Positions 52,088-59,937 of a DNA stretch of 64,000 bases are shown in pieces. Position 1 is the first letter of the stretch. Each line of letters opens with the position of its first letter. The stretch lies in the NCBI RefSeq assembly GCF_014873535.1, contig NZ_JADBEF010000001.1, forward strand, positions 7,254,001 to 7,318,000, read 5' to 3'. The stretch is from Nonomuraea africana (GTDB lineage Bacteria; Actinomycetota; Actinomycetes; Streptosporangiales; Streptosporangiaceae). The position numbers and the translations under genes are program-made. A model generated the notes under the pieces. The model was not told the origin of the DNA. It did no database searches and saw only the letters and a program-made list of their open reading frames with translations.

Positions 52088-52975
52088 ATGCAAAAAAACA
52101 TCTTCACCGAAGAGTTCGGCGACAGCGCCCACCAGCCCATCCTGCTCATCGCGGGCTCCATGTCCCAGGGACCCGCCAGCTGGCCCGACGCGTTCGTCGG
52201 CCGCCTGGCGGCCGGAGGGCGCAAGGTGATCCGCTACGACCACCGCGACACCGGCCGCTCCGCGACGACCGACTTCGCGGCCGACCCCTACACCTGGCGC
52301 GACATCAAGGACGACGCGCTGGCCGTCCTCGACGCCCACGGGATCGAGTCGGCGCATCTCGTCGGGCACTCGGCCGGCGGCCTGCTCGCCCAGTGGATCG
52401 CGGTCGAGCACCCCGAGCGGGTCACCACGCTGACCGCGATCGGCGCCTCGCCGCTCGGCAGGCAGGAGGGTCTCACCGTCATGCGGGCCCTGATGGGCGA
52501 GGAGCAGCCGGAGGGCAGCCTGCCGCCGCCCACGCGGGAGTTCGTGGAGTTCTACCGGAAGATGATCACCTCTCCTCCGCCCGCGACCAGGCGGGAGCAG
52601 ATCGACTTCCAGATCGCCGAGGCCAGGGTGCTCGCGGGCGGCGGCTTCCCGATCGACGAGGAAGAGGAGCGCCGCCAGGCCGAGCGGCTCCACGACCGGG
52701 CCCTGGACGTGTCCGCCCTGGCCAACCACCGGCTGGCCGCGGCGGCCGACATGGCCTTCGAACCGGTGGGGCTGCTGCACACGGTGAAGGCGCCCACGCT
52801 GGTCGTCGAGGGCACCCACGAGCCCGTCAAGCCGGGTCACGGCGCGCTCATCGCCGAGGCCATCCCCGGGGCGGAGTTGCTGCTGGTCGAGGGCATGGGG
52901 CACATGCTGGCCCCTCAGGTGCACGAGACCCTGGCCGACGCCGTCCTCCGGCACACGGATACTGTGCGAAGGTGA
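52088..52975 (+). CDS. Alpha/beta-hydrolase
   Basis: A 295-residue cytoplasmic hydrolase. LIAGSMSQGPASW forms the oxyanion region, YDHRDTGRS follows, and the nucleophile elbow is GHSAGG (Ser about 100). The Asp is probably in VVEGTHEP and the His in EGMGHMLAP. Related enzymes include esterases and polyketide-tailoring hydrolases such as aclacinomycin methylesterase. ATG at 52088. The stop overlaps the next start (GTGA). Confidence 0.85.
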   Translation: MQKNIFTEEFGDSAHQPILLIAGSMSQGPASWPDAFVGRLAAGGRKVIRYDHRDTGRSATTDFAADPYTWRDIKDDALAVLDAHGIESAHLVGHSAGGLLAQWIAVEHPERVTTLTAIGASPLGRQEGLTVMRALMGEEQPEGSLPPPTREFVEFYRKMITSPPPATRREQIDFQIAEARVLAGGGFPIDEEEERRQAERLHDRALDVSALANHRLAAAADMAFEPVGLLHTVKAPTLVVEGTHEPVKPGHGALIAEAIPGAELLLVEGMGHMLAPQVHETLADAVLRHTDTVRR

Positions 52976-54378
52976 CCTATCGTCGCCGGATGCTGGTGCT
53001 GGCGATCTGCTGCATGAGCCTGCTGATCGTCAGCCTCGACACCACGGTGCTCAACGTCGCGCTGCCGACCATGCGCCGCGAGTTCGACGCCTCGGTCTCA
53101 GGGCTGCAGTGGACGATCGACGCCTACACCCTCGTCCTGGCCTCGCTGCTGATGCTCTCGGGCTCCACGGCCGACAGGTTCGGCCGCCGCCGGATCTTCC
53201 GGCTCGGCCTGGTGCTGTTCACGCTCGGTTCGTTGCTGTGCAGCCTCGCGCCGGGCCTCGGCTGGCTGGTGGCCTTCAGGATGATCCAGGCCGTAGGCGG
53301 CTCGATGCTGAATCCGGTGGCCATGTCGATCATCGCCAACGTCTTCACCGAGCCGCGCGAGCGGGCCAGGGCCATCGGCGTCTGGGGCGGCGTGGCCGGC
53401 ATCAGCATGGCGGCGGGCCCGCTGGCCGGTGGCCTGCTGGTGGACACGCTCGGCTGGCGCTCCATCTTCTGGCTCAATCTGCCGCTCGGCGTGGCGGCGC
53501 TGGTGCTGACCATGCTCTTCGTGCCGGAGTCCAAGGCGCCGAAGGCCCGCAGGTTCGATCCCGTCGGACAGCTTCTGGTGATCGTGCTGCTGGGCTCGCT
53601 CACGTTCGGGATCATCGAGGCCCCCACCGCGGGCTGGACGTCCCCTCTCATCCTCGGCTGCCTCCTGCTGGCCGTGATCTCGCTGGCCGTCCTGCTCCGC
53701 TACGAGCCCAGGCGCCAGGACCCGCTCATCGACCTGCGCTTCTTCCACAGCGCGCCGTTCACGGGCGCCACCGTGATCGCGGTGTCCGCGTTCGCCGCGC
53801 TGGGCGGGTTCCTCTTCCTCAACACGCTCTACCTGCAGGACGTGCGCGGCCTGTCGGCGCTCCAGGCGGGCCTGTACATGCTGCCCATGGCCGGGATGAC
53901 GCTGGTCGCCGCGCCGCTCTCGGGACGGATCGTCGGCAGCAGAGGCCCCAGGCTGCCCCTGCTGCTGGGCGGGATCGCCATGCTGGCCAGCGGCGTGCTG
54001 GCCGCCGGGTTCGGCGCGGAGCGCTCCGACCCGCTGCTGTTCACCGCCTACGTCCTGTTCGGCATCGGCTTCGGCATGGTCAACGCCCCCGTCACGAACA
54101 CCGCGGTCTCCGGCATGCCTCGCGACCAGGCGGGGGTGGCCGCCGGCATCACCTCGACCAGCCGTCAGATCGGGACCTCGCTGGGCGTCGCCGTGATCGG
54201 CTCGGTGATCGCCGCCGCCGGTCACGCCCAGGCCGCGGGTGACCCCGCGTGGTGGATCATCGCGGGCTGCGGCGCGGCGGTGCTGGTCGTCGGCCGGCTC
54301 ACCACGGGCGCATGGGCTGCCAGGACGGCCGAGCGCGCGGCGGCGCGCATCGCCGGCGCTCAGCCGGTGCGCTCGTAA
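52972..54378 (+). CDS. DHA2-type MFS drug exporter
   Basis: A 468-residue, 14-segment MFS exporter: LLIVSLDTTVLNVALPTMRR (motif D1), GSTADRFGRRRIFRLG (motif A), RMIQAVGGSMLNPVAMS and AGISMAAGPLAGGLLVD (motif C). GTG at 52972 overlaps the hydrolase stop. Together with the LAL regulator and hydrolase it forms a coupled three-gene operon that looks like regulated drug modification and efflux; the substrate is unknown. Confidence 0.87.
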   Translation: MTYRRRMLVLAICCMSLLIVSLDTTVLNVALPTMRREFDASVSGLQWTIDAYTLVLASLLMLSGSTADRFGRRRIFRLGLVLFTLGSLLCSLAPGLGWLVAFRMIQAVGGSMLNPVAMSIIANVFTEPRERARAIGVWGGVAGISMAAGPLAGGLLVDTLGWRSIFWLNLPLGVAALVLTMLFVPESKAPKARRFDPVGQLLVIVLLGSLTFGIIEAPTAGWTSPLILGCLLLAVISLAVLLRYEPRRQDPLIDLRFFHSAPFTGATVIAVSAFAALGGFLFLNTLYLQDVRGLSALQAGLYMLPMAGMTLVAAPLSGRIVGSRGPRLPLLLGGIAMLASGVLAAGFGAERSDPLLFTAYVLFGIGFGMVNAPVTNTAVSGMPRDQAGVAAGITSTSRQIGTSLGVAVIGSVIAAAGHAQAAGDPAWWIIAGCGAAVLVVGRLTTGAWAARTAERAAARIAGAQPVRS

Positions 54379-54434
54379 CCGGCCAGGCGCCAGAGCGGCC
54401 GCACCCGCTACCGGGCCGGCAGCACGACCGCCCC

Positions 54435-54655
54435 CCGGCAACGAGCCCGCCGTCATCAGGACTCCGCCACCCCTGGCGTCGAGCACTCGCCCGACCACCG
54501 GCGCGACCAGCCCCACACCAGGACGGCGAGCGTCAAAGCGCCCGCCACCTGTGTGATGCTCGCTCGCAGCTCCACCCGCACAGGGGGAGAAAGACCGAGG
54601 AGGCGTAGAGCACGCCGTAACCAGCGGTCTGGGTGACGGCCGGCGCGGCGGCCAT
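54435..54655 (-). pseudogene. 5' remnant of a different MFS transporter
   Basis: On the minus strand, in three frames, AAPAVTQTAGYGVLYASSVF, VELRASITQVAGALTLAVLV and GLVAPVVGRVLDARGGGVLM follow each other. They match the first three helices and motif A of an MFS permease (GYGVLYYSFxVFLPPMxxELGxSxxQVTGA). At least two frameshifts and loss of the rest make it a relic. Not part of the DHA2 gene ending at 54378. Confidence 0.6.
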
Positions 54656-54721
54656 CTGCCCGGTTCGGGCGATCACGCCAGGTACACCCCTGGCCGACCG
54701 CCCGTCATACAGTGCTGAGCG

Positions 54722-54895
54722 TCACCCGGAGGACGACGTCGCCGAATCGCGCGACGACTCCGTGGACCTCGTGTCTTCCCTCGGCGAGTCGGCGCCGAGC
54801 TCTTCGCGCAACCGCTCGTAGTCGATGTGGTGGTTGGTGTACTTCAGCTCGCGAGCGACCTTCGTCTGCTTCGCCTTGGCTCTGCCTCGCCCCAT
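54722..54895 (-). CDS. DUF3073-family protein
   Basis: A 57-residue protein from ATG 54895 with GGAG nine bases upstream. MGRGRAKAKQTKVARELKY, then DYERLREELG and an acidic Ser/Asp-rich tail, is the typical small actinobacterial DUF3073 layout. Abundant and conserved in actinomycetes, function unknown; the basic head suggests nucleic-acid contact. Confidence 0.88.
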   Translation of the reverse strand: MGRGRAKAKQTKVARELKYTNHHIDYERLREELGADSPREDTRSTESSRDSATSSSG

Positions 54896-54931
54896 GGCTC
54901 CACTCCCTCGATGCCCGCCATCATCCTATCA

Positions 54932-54960
54932 AGTTGAAGAATTGTGCAACTCGGTATATT
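54932..54960 (+). promoter_or_regulatory. Promoter and candidate operator of the ArsR gene
   Basis: AGTTG (54932-54936) and CAACT (54947-54951) form a dyad directly before TATATT (54955-54960), a good -10 element, 12 bases before the ATG. A repressor bound there would block the promoter, as ArsR proteins do on their own genes. Confidence 0.5.
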
Positions 54961-54971
54961 ACGATAGTCGC

Positions 54972-55313
54972 ATGCCCGTTCCGCTGTACCAGGCCAAGGC
55001 AGATTTCTTCCGCACGCTCGGGCATCCCGTGCGCATCCAGGTTCTAGAGCTCCTCCGGGAGGGTCCACGACCCGTCCGAGACCTGCTCACCGAGATCGAG
55101 ATCGAGGCCTCCAGCCTTTCGCAGCAACTGGCGGTGCTGCGCAGGGCCGGGATCGTGAACGCCACCCGTGACGGCGCGACCGTCGTCTACGAGCTGTCGA
55201 GCCCCGACCTGGCCCACCTGCTCGCCGACGCCAGGCGCATCCTCACCGACATGCTCGCCGGGCAGGGCGAGCTGCTGGCCGAGCTGCGCGCCGAGGGGCG
55301 GAAGGTGGGCTAG
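54972..55313 (+). CDS. ArsR/SmtB-family regulator
   Basis: A 113-residue winged-helix repressor: KADFFRTLGHPVRIQVLELL, then the recognition helix region SSLSQQLAVLRRAGIVNATR and the wing ATVVYELSS. No ELCVCDL-type metal motif, so the ligand may be redox or non-metal. ATG at 54972. It is 61 bases before menB in the same direction. Confidence 0.85.
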   Translation: MPVPLYQAKADFFRTLGHPVRIQVLELLREGPRPVRDLLTEIEIEASSLSQQLAVLRRAGIVNATRDGATVVYELSSPDLAHLLADARRILTDMLAGQGELLAELRAEGRKVG

Positions 55314-55374
55314 GCACGACGCGGCGGGAGTGGGCCGGGTGGGCCGAGCGGCAGATCCGTTAGGCTCTTGAGCC

Positions 55375-56253
55375 ATGGTCTCCGAGCTGTTCGACCCCAA
55401 GGCCTGGCAGGTCGTCGAGGGTTTCGACTTCACCGACATCACCTACCACCGAGCCGTCGACCAGGGCACCGTACGCATCGCCTTCAACCGGCCCGAGGTG
55501 CGCAACGCCTTCAGGCCGCAGACCGTCGACGAGCTCTACCGCGCGTTCGACCACGCCAGGCAGACCACCGACGTGGGCTGCGTGCTGCTGACCGGCAACG
55601 GCCCCTCACCCAAGGACGGCGGCTGGGCGTTCTGCTCGGGCGGTGACCAGCGCATCCGCGGCAAGGACGGCTACCAGTACGCCGACGGCACCGCGTCGAC
55701 CGGCCGCCTGCACATCCTCGAGGTGCAACGGCTCATCCGCTTCATGCCGAAGATCGTCATCTGCGTGGTGCCCGGCTGGGCCGCGGGCGGCGGGCACAGC
55801 CTGCACGTCGTCGCCGACCTCACGCTGGCCAGCGAGGAGCACGCCCGCTTCAAGCAGACCGACTCCGACGTGGCCAGCTTCGACGGCGGCTTCGGCTCGG
55901 CCTACCTGGCCCGCCAGGTGGGCCAGAAGTTCGCCCGCGAGATCTTCTTCCTCGGCGACACCTACACGGCGGCCGACGCCCATCGGATGGGCATGGTCAA
56001 CGCGGTGGTGCCGCACGCCGAGCTGGAGTCGACGGCGCTGGAGTGGGCCCGCAAGATCAACGGCAAGTCGCCGACCGCGCAGCGGATGCTGAAGTACTCC
56101 TTCAACCTCATCGACGACGGCCTGGTCGGCCAGCAGCTGTTCGCGGGCGAGGCCACCCGGCTCGCCTACATGACCGACGAGGCGGCCGAGGGCCGCGACT
56201 CCTTCCTCGAGAAGCGCGCGCCCGACTGGTCTCCCTTCCCCTGGCACTTCTGA
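55375..56253 (+). CDS. menB: 1,4-dihydroxy-2-naphthoyl-CoA synthase
   Basis: A 292-residue crotonase-fold enzyme that closes the naphthoate ring in menaquinone synthesis. RIAFNRPEVRNAFRPQTVDE and the active-site stretch GGWAFCSGGDQRIRG are diagnostic for MenB, and the C-terminal SPTAQRMLKYSFNLIDDGLVGQQL-type helix is split as in the family. ATG at 55375. Other men genes are not in the window. It overlaps the next gene at TGATG. Confidence 0.93.
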   Translation: MVSELFDPKAWQVVEGFDFTDITYHRAVDQGTVRIAFNRPEVRNAFRPQTVDELYRAFDHARQTTDVGCVLLTGNGPSPKDGGWAFCSGGDQRIRGKDGYQYADGTASTGRLHILEVQRLIRFMPKIVICVVPGWAAGGGHSLHVVADLTLASEEHARFKQTDSDVASFDGGFGSAYLARQVGQKFAREIFFLGDTYTAADAHRMGMVNAVVPHAELESTALEWARKINGKSPTAQRMLKYSFNLIDDGLVGQQLFAGEATRLAYMTDEAAEGRDSFLEKRAPDWSPFPWHF

Positions 56254-57170
56254 TGATCGAGGTGCCCGCCGAGCTGGCGGCCTACCACCTGAAGTACGCC
56301 CACGACTCGGGTCCCGAGTGGACCGCCGACCTGCCCGCCCTCGTCGAGACCTTCCTCGACCTGTGGGAGCTGCGGCCCGACGGCGGCGTCATGCACGGGG
56401 TGGTGTCGCTGGTCCTGCCCGTCGTGCGGGCCGACGGCACCCGCGCCGCGCTCAAGCTCCAGCCCGCCACCGAGGAGAACATCGGCGAAGGGGCGGGGTT
56501 GCGCGCGTGGGCGGGCGACGGCATCGTCCACCTGCTCGACGAGGCGACCCTGCCCGCGCCCACCTCTCCGCACCTGGCCAACGCGCTGCTGCTCGAACGG
56601 CTCGACGGTGACCGCTTCCTCGAGGAGGTCCCCGACACCACCAAGGCGCTGGAGATCCTCACCGGGCTGCTCGCCCGGCTGGTCGCCCATCCGGGCCCCG
56701 AGGGCGTCCGCACGCTGGCCGACATCGCCGCGGACATGCTGGAGGAGGTGCCCGAGCAGTTCCGCAAGGCGCACCCTGACGACCTGCCGTGGCTGGAGCG
56801 GTGCGCGGCGGCCGTACGAGAGCTCGTGGGCGAGCCCGGTGACCGGCTGCTGCACTGGGACCTGCACCTCAGCAACGTCCTGGCGGCCGAGCGCGAGCCG
56901 TGGCTGGCCATCGACCCCAAGCCGCTGGTGGGCGACCCGGGCTTCGAGCTGCTGCCCGCGCTGCGCGACCGCTTCCCGTCCACCGACGTGCGCAAGACGG
57001 TGCTGCACCGGTTCGACCTGATGGTCGACGGGCTCGGGCTCGACAGGGACAGAGCGGTCGGCTGGACACTCGGCCGCGTCCTTCAAGACTCCCTATGGGA
57101 CCTCGAGGACGGCGAGAGCAGGATCTCGCCGGACGAGATCGCGATCGCGGAGGCGCTGCTGAGCCGGTGA
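56253..57170 (+). CDS. Aminoglycoside/streptomycin phosphotransferase-like kinase
   Basis: A 305-residue kinase of the APH(6)/hydroxyurea-phosphotransferase group. VVRADGTRAALKLQP supplies the ATP-binding Lys, LLHWDLHLSNVLAAE is the catalytic HxDxxxxN loop, and AIDPKPLVGDPGFELLPAL is the metal-binding motif. APH(6) enzymes phosphorylate streptomycin, but many genomic homologues act on unknown alcohols. Its ATG shares a base with the menB stop. Confidence 0.8.
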   Translation: MIEVPAELAAYHLKYAHDSGPEWTADLPALVETFLDLWELRPDGGVMHGVVSLVLPVVRADGTRAALKLQPATEENIGEGAGLRAWAGDGIVHLLDEATLPAPTSPHLANALLLERLDGDRFLEEVPDTTKALEILTGLLARLVAHPGPEGVRTLADIAADMLEEVPEQFRKAHPDDLPWLERCAAAVRELVGEPGDRLLHWDLHLSNVLAAEREPWLAIDPKPLVGDPGFELLPALRDRFPSTDVRKTVLHRFDLMVDGLGLDRDRAVGWTLGRVLQDSLWDLEDGESRISPDEIAIAEALLSR

Positions 57171-57296
57171 TACCTGACCCGGCACTCAGCCGAAGACCGG
57201 CCGGCGAGCACCTGATCTCCGCGGTTGACTCACGTGAGACGGGGTAAAACATGATCGCCCCCGGCCACGGTATTCCAGCCGGGGGCGCCAATCCGG

Positions 57297-57755
57297 TCAG
57301 CAGGCGCAGGCCACGCCCGACACCGGAGCGGTCAGGGGGTCGATGGCACGCCTGGCCACGCCGCTCGCCGTCTCGACAGGGAAGCCCTCGCGCGCCCAAT
57401 ACTCGAAGCCGCCGATCATCTCCTTGACGCGGTAGCCGAGCTTGGCGAATTCCAGCGCCGCCCTCGTCGCGCCGTTGCACCCGGGGCCCCAGCAGTAGGT
57501 CACCACGGTCGCGTCCCGCGGCACCAGGGTCTCCGCCCTGGCCGCGATCTCGCGGGTGGGCAGGTGGAGGGCGCCCTCGACGTGCCCCTGGTTCCAGCTC
57601 TCCAGGCTCCGCGAGTCGACGACCACGACGCCCTCCGCCTTGTCGGCGAGATCGGCGGCGACATCGGAGACGTCCGTCTCGAACGCCAGCCGCGCCGCGA
57701 AGTGAGCGAGCGCGGCGGCGTTGTCGGCGGCGGGGACGACGGTGACAGCGGACAT
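57297..57755 (-). CDS. Rhodanese-like sulfurtransferase
   Basis: A 152-residue single rhodanese domain. VVVVDSRSLESWNQGHVEGALHLP is the conserved first motif, and the active-site loop begins at the Cys of VVTYCWGPGCNGA. The final residues ACAC add a Cys pair, possibly for persulfide relay. Sulfur transfer or redox signalling is likely. ATG at 57755. A single gene, convergent with the phosphotransferase. Confidence 0.85.
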   Translation of the reverse strand: MSAVTVVPAADNAAALAHFAARLAFETDVSDVAADLADKAEGVVVVDSRSLESWNQGHVEGALHLPTREIAARAETLVPRDATVVTYCWGPGCNGATRAALEFAKLGYRVKEMIGGFEYWAREGFPVETASGVARRAIDPLTAPVSGVACAC

Positions 57756-57863
57756 CGGGGGCTTCCTTTCACTGCGGGGAGGTACGCACCCATGGTGACC
57801 GCCGAGGGCCCACCCGAGACAGTGGCGGGAAAGCCGCCTATCGCTAAGATTCCGCCAATTCGA

Positions 57864-58769
57864 TCATGACACCAGGATGACCACCTTGCCCCTGCCGTGT
57901 CCCGTCTCGATCTCCCTGTGCGCGTCGGCGGCCTGGTCGAGGCGGTAGGTGCGGCGAACGGGGAAGGTGAAGGCGCCCTCCGCGATCAGCGCCGCGTACC
58001 TGCCGAGCCGCTCCGCCGTACGGCCCGCGTTGACCACCTTGATGCCCAGCTCGGCCGCCCTGCCGTGCTCGACCAGCGTGATGATCCGCGACCGATCCTT
58101 CACCAGTTCGAGCGACACCTCGAGCGCCTGACCTCCGGCGCCGTCGAGGACCGCGTCGATCTGTCCGAGCGCCCGCACCCTGTCGGCCAGCCCCTCGCCG
58201 TAGACGACGGGGATCGCGCCGAGGGAGCGGAGGTGGTCGTGGTTCTCGGCCCGGCCGGTGCCGATCACCTTCGCGCCGCGCCGCCTGGCGATCTGCACCG
58301 CCGCCGTGCCCACCGAGCCGGAGGCCCCGTGCACCAGCAACGTCTCGCCGTCGCGCAGGCCGATGCCGTCCAGCGCCAGTTCGGCGGTCTGCACCCCTGC
58401 CGTCAGGCCGCCGGCCACCTCCCACGGCACCTTCGCGGGCTTGGGCGCCACCTGGTCGGCGCCGACCACGATGTACTCGGCGTAACTGTTCAGCAGGGAG
58501 AAACCGAGCACCTCGTCACCCTCGGCGAACCCGGTGACCCCCGGGCCCACCTGGTCGACGATGCCCGCGAACTCGTTGCCGGGAACGCGGGGCAGGTCTC
58601 CCGTCACGCCCTGCGGGGTCCATCCCGCCCGCACCGCCGCGTCGTACGGCTGGACACCCGCCGCCTTCACCCGCACCCGCACCTCGCCAGGACCCGCGTG
58701 CGGGGTCTCGATCTCCATCACCTGGAGCACCTCGGGACCACCGGGGGTCGCGAACGCCGCTGCCTTCAT
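57864..58769 (-). CDS. Zinc-free NADP-dependent quinone oxidoreductase (MDR family)
   Basis: A 301-residue MDR protein without the catalytic zinc ligands. The N-terminal GroES-like part has VRVKAAGVQPYDAAVRAG, and the Rossmann fold has LLVHGASGSVGTAAVQIAR (NADP-binding). It reduces quinones or enals. ATG at 58769 with GAGGAG 10 bases upstream. It follows the second CobW-like gene by 19 bases, so it may be in the same zinc-responsive transcript. Confidence 0.87.
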   Translation of the reverse strand: MKAAAFATPGGPEVLQVMEIETPHAGPGEVRVRVKAAGVQPYDAAVRAGWTPQGVTGDLPRVPGNEFAGIVDQVGPGVTGFAEGDEVLGFSLLNSYAEYIVVGADQVAPKPAKVPWEVAGGLTAGVQTAELALDGIGLRDGETLLVHGASGSVGTAAVQIARRRGAKVIGTGRAENHDHLRSLGAIPVVYGEGLADRVRALGQIDAVLDGAGGQALEVSLELVKDRSRIITLVEHGRAAELGIKVVNAGRTAERLGRYAALIAEGAFTFPVRRTYRLDQAADAHREIETGHGRGKVVILVS

Positions 58770-58788
58770 CTGGATCAACTCCTCGTCG

Positions 58789-59757
58789 TCAGTCACCCCA
58801 CTCTGCAACCTCGACTTTGGTTGAGGTCAACTCGGCGAACGGATCGGGATAGGTCTCCCACACCAGTGACCCCGCGACCGCCTCCTCGGGAGTGAGCAGG
58901 CAGGAGTCGAGCAGGGCGATGACGCGGTCGGGGTCGAGGCCGCCGCAGCCGGTGAAGACGAGGTGCTGGACCCTGTCGCCCGTGATCGGGTTCCAGTCGA
59001 GCGCGGCGGCGGCTCTGCGGGCCGTACCGACCTGGTCCCATGCGGCCTCGGGGAGTGCGGCCAGCCACGTGCCCGCCTCGGCCACCGAGACCGCGCCCGC
59101 CACGGCGTCCCACGCGAGCAGCGAGGCGTGCCTGCTCGCGAGCCAGAACCTGCCCCTGCTGCGCACGGTCGTGGTGACCAGCTCGTCCATGGCGTCGAAG
59201 AGCCGCTGGGGATGGAGGGGGCGCAACCTGCGCCACACGATGGTTTCGAAGTCCTGCGTCTCGAGCGCGCACGGCAGCTGCGCGGTCGCCGGGTCGACCC
59301 GCGCGCCCAGCTCCTCGACGTCCACCGCCGGACCCGTCACGTCGGGCAGACCGATCGGCGTGAGCGGCGCGAGGTGGGCGAGCGCGGGCAGGGCGAGCTC
59401 GGGATCGTCGCCGACCACGACCAGTCCTGTGGCGTACTCGATCTGCCTGGCCAGCACCGCCGCCACGTGCCTGCCGCAGGGCAGGCGATCGCCCCTGCAG
59501 ATGTCGAGCGGCATGTGGTCGGCCTCCAGCGCGGCGAGCACGCCGGTCAGCCGCAGCTCGGGCCGTACGGCCAGCGCCTCGGCCACGGGGCGCGGCTCGT
59601 CCGTGTCCCCCAGCTCGACGATCAGCAGCGGGGCCGCCACCGGTGGATCACCTGGCCCGATCGTCACGGCCCCCGGATGGCGGCGGGCCAGCTCGGCGAC
59701 GACCTCGGCGCGGGCCTGCGCGTGTATCCCTGCGACTATCACCACGGGGACCGACAT
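58789..59757 (-). CDS. CobW/G3E-like protein 2, degenerate P-loop and no CxxC
   Basis: A 322-residue paralogue of the gene at 44278. The Walker A position reads AGIHAQARAEVV, again without GKTT, and the segment that carries CxxC in paralogue 1 is deleted: AVTIGPGDPPVAAPLLIVEL runs straight on. The C-terminal CobW domain is kept (PQRLFDAMDELVTTTVRSRGRFWLAS). ATG at 59757 with GGAAGGGAG upstream. A Zur-box-like site lies 28-48 bases upstream. A zinc-scarcity role is inferred; no metal motif remains. Confidence 0.8.
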   Translation of the reverse strand: MSVPVVIVAGIHAQARAEVVAELARRHPGAVTIGPGDPPVAAPLLIVELGDTDEPRPVAEALAVRPELRLTGVLAALEADHMPLDICRGDRLPCGRHVAAVLARQIEYATGLVVVGDDPELALPALAHLAPLTPIGLPDVTGPAVDVEELGARVDPATAQLPCALETQDFETIVWRRLRPLHPQRLFDAMDELVTTTVRSRGRFWLASRHASLLAWDAVAGAVSVAEAGTWLAALPEAAWDQVGTARRAAAALDWNPITGDRVQHLVFTGCGGLDPDRVIALLDSCLLTPEEAVAGSLVWETYPDPFAELTSTKVEVAEWGD

Positions 59758-59784
59758 CAGAGCTCCCTTCCTTCAGGGGCATCA

Positions 59785-59805
59785 TGCTATCGATAATCAT
59801 TTTCA
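59785..59805. promoter_or_regulatory. Zur-box-like operator 2
   Basis: A 21-base element starting TGCTATCGATAATC and ending ATTTTCA, equal at 17 of 21 positions to the site at 44238-44258 and upstream of the paralogous gene. The shared site next to paralogous zinc-type genes is the main support. Confidence 0.75.
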
Positions 59806-59937
59806 AAATCCCTCCCGAGAGTGAGCCAAGACCGCTCCCACCGGCGATCCGCGACTCCTCTCCGATCGCCGACGATGTCTCGGGACGATCCGCATAACTC
59901 CGGACCAGGCTCGGAGCATCCCCAAAGAGGAGGAAGA

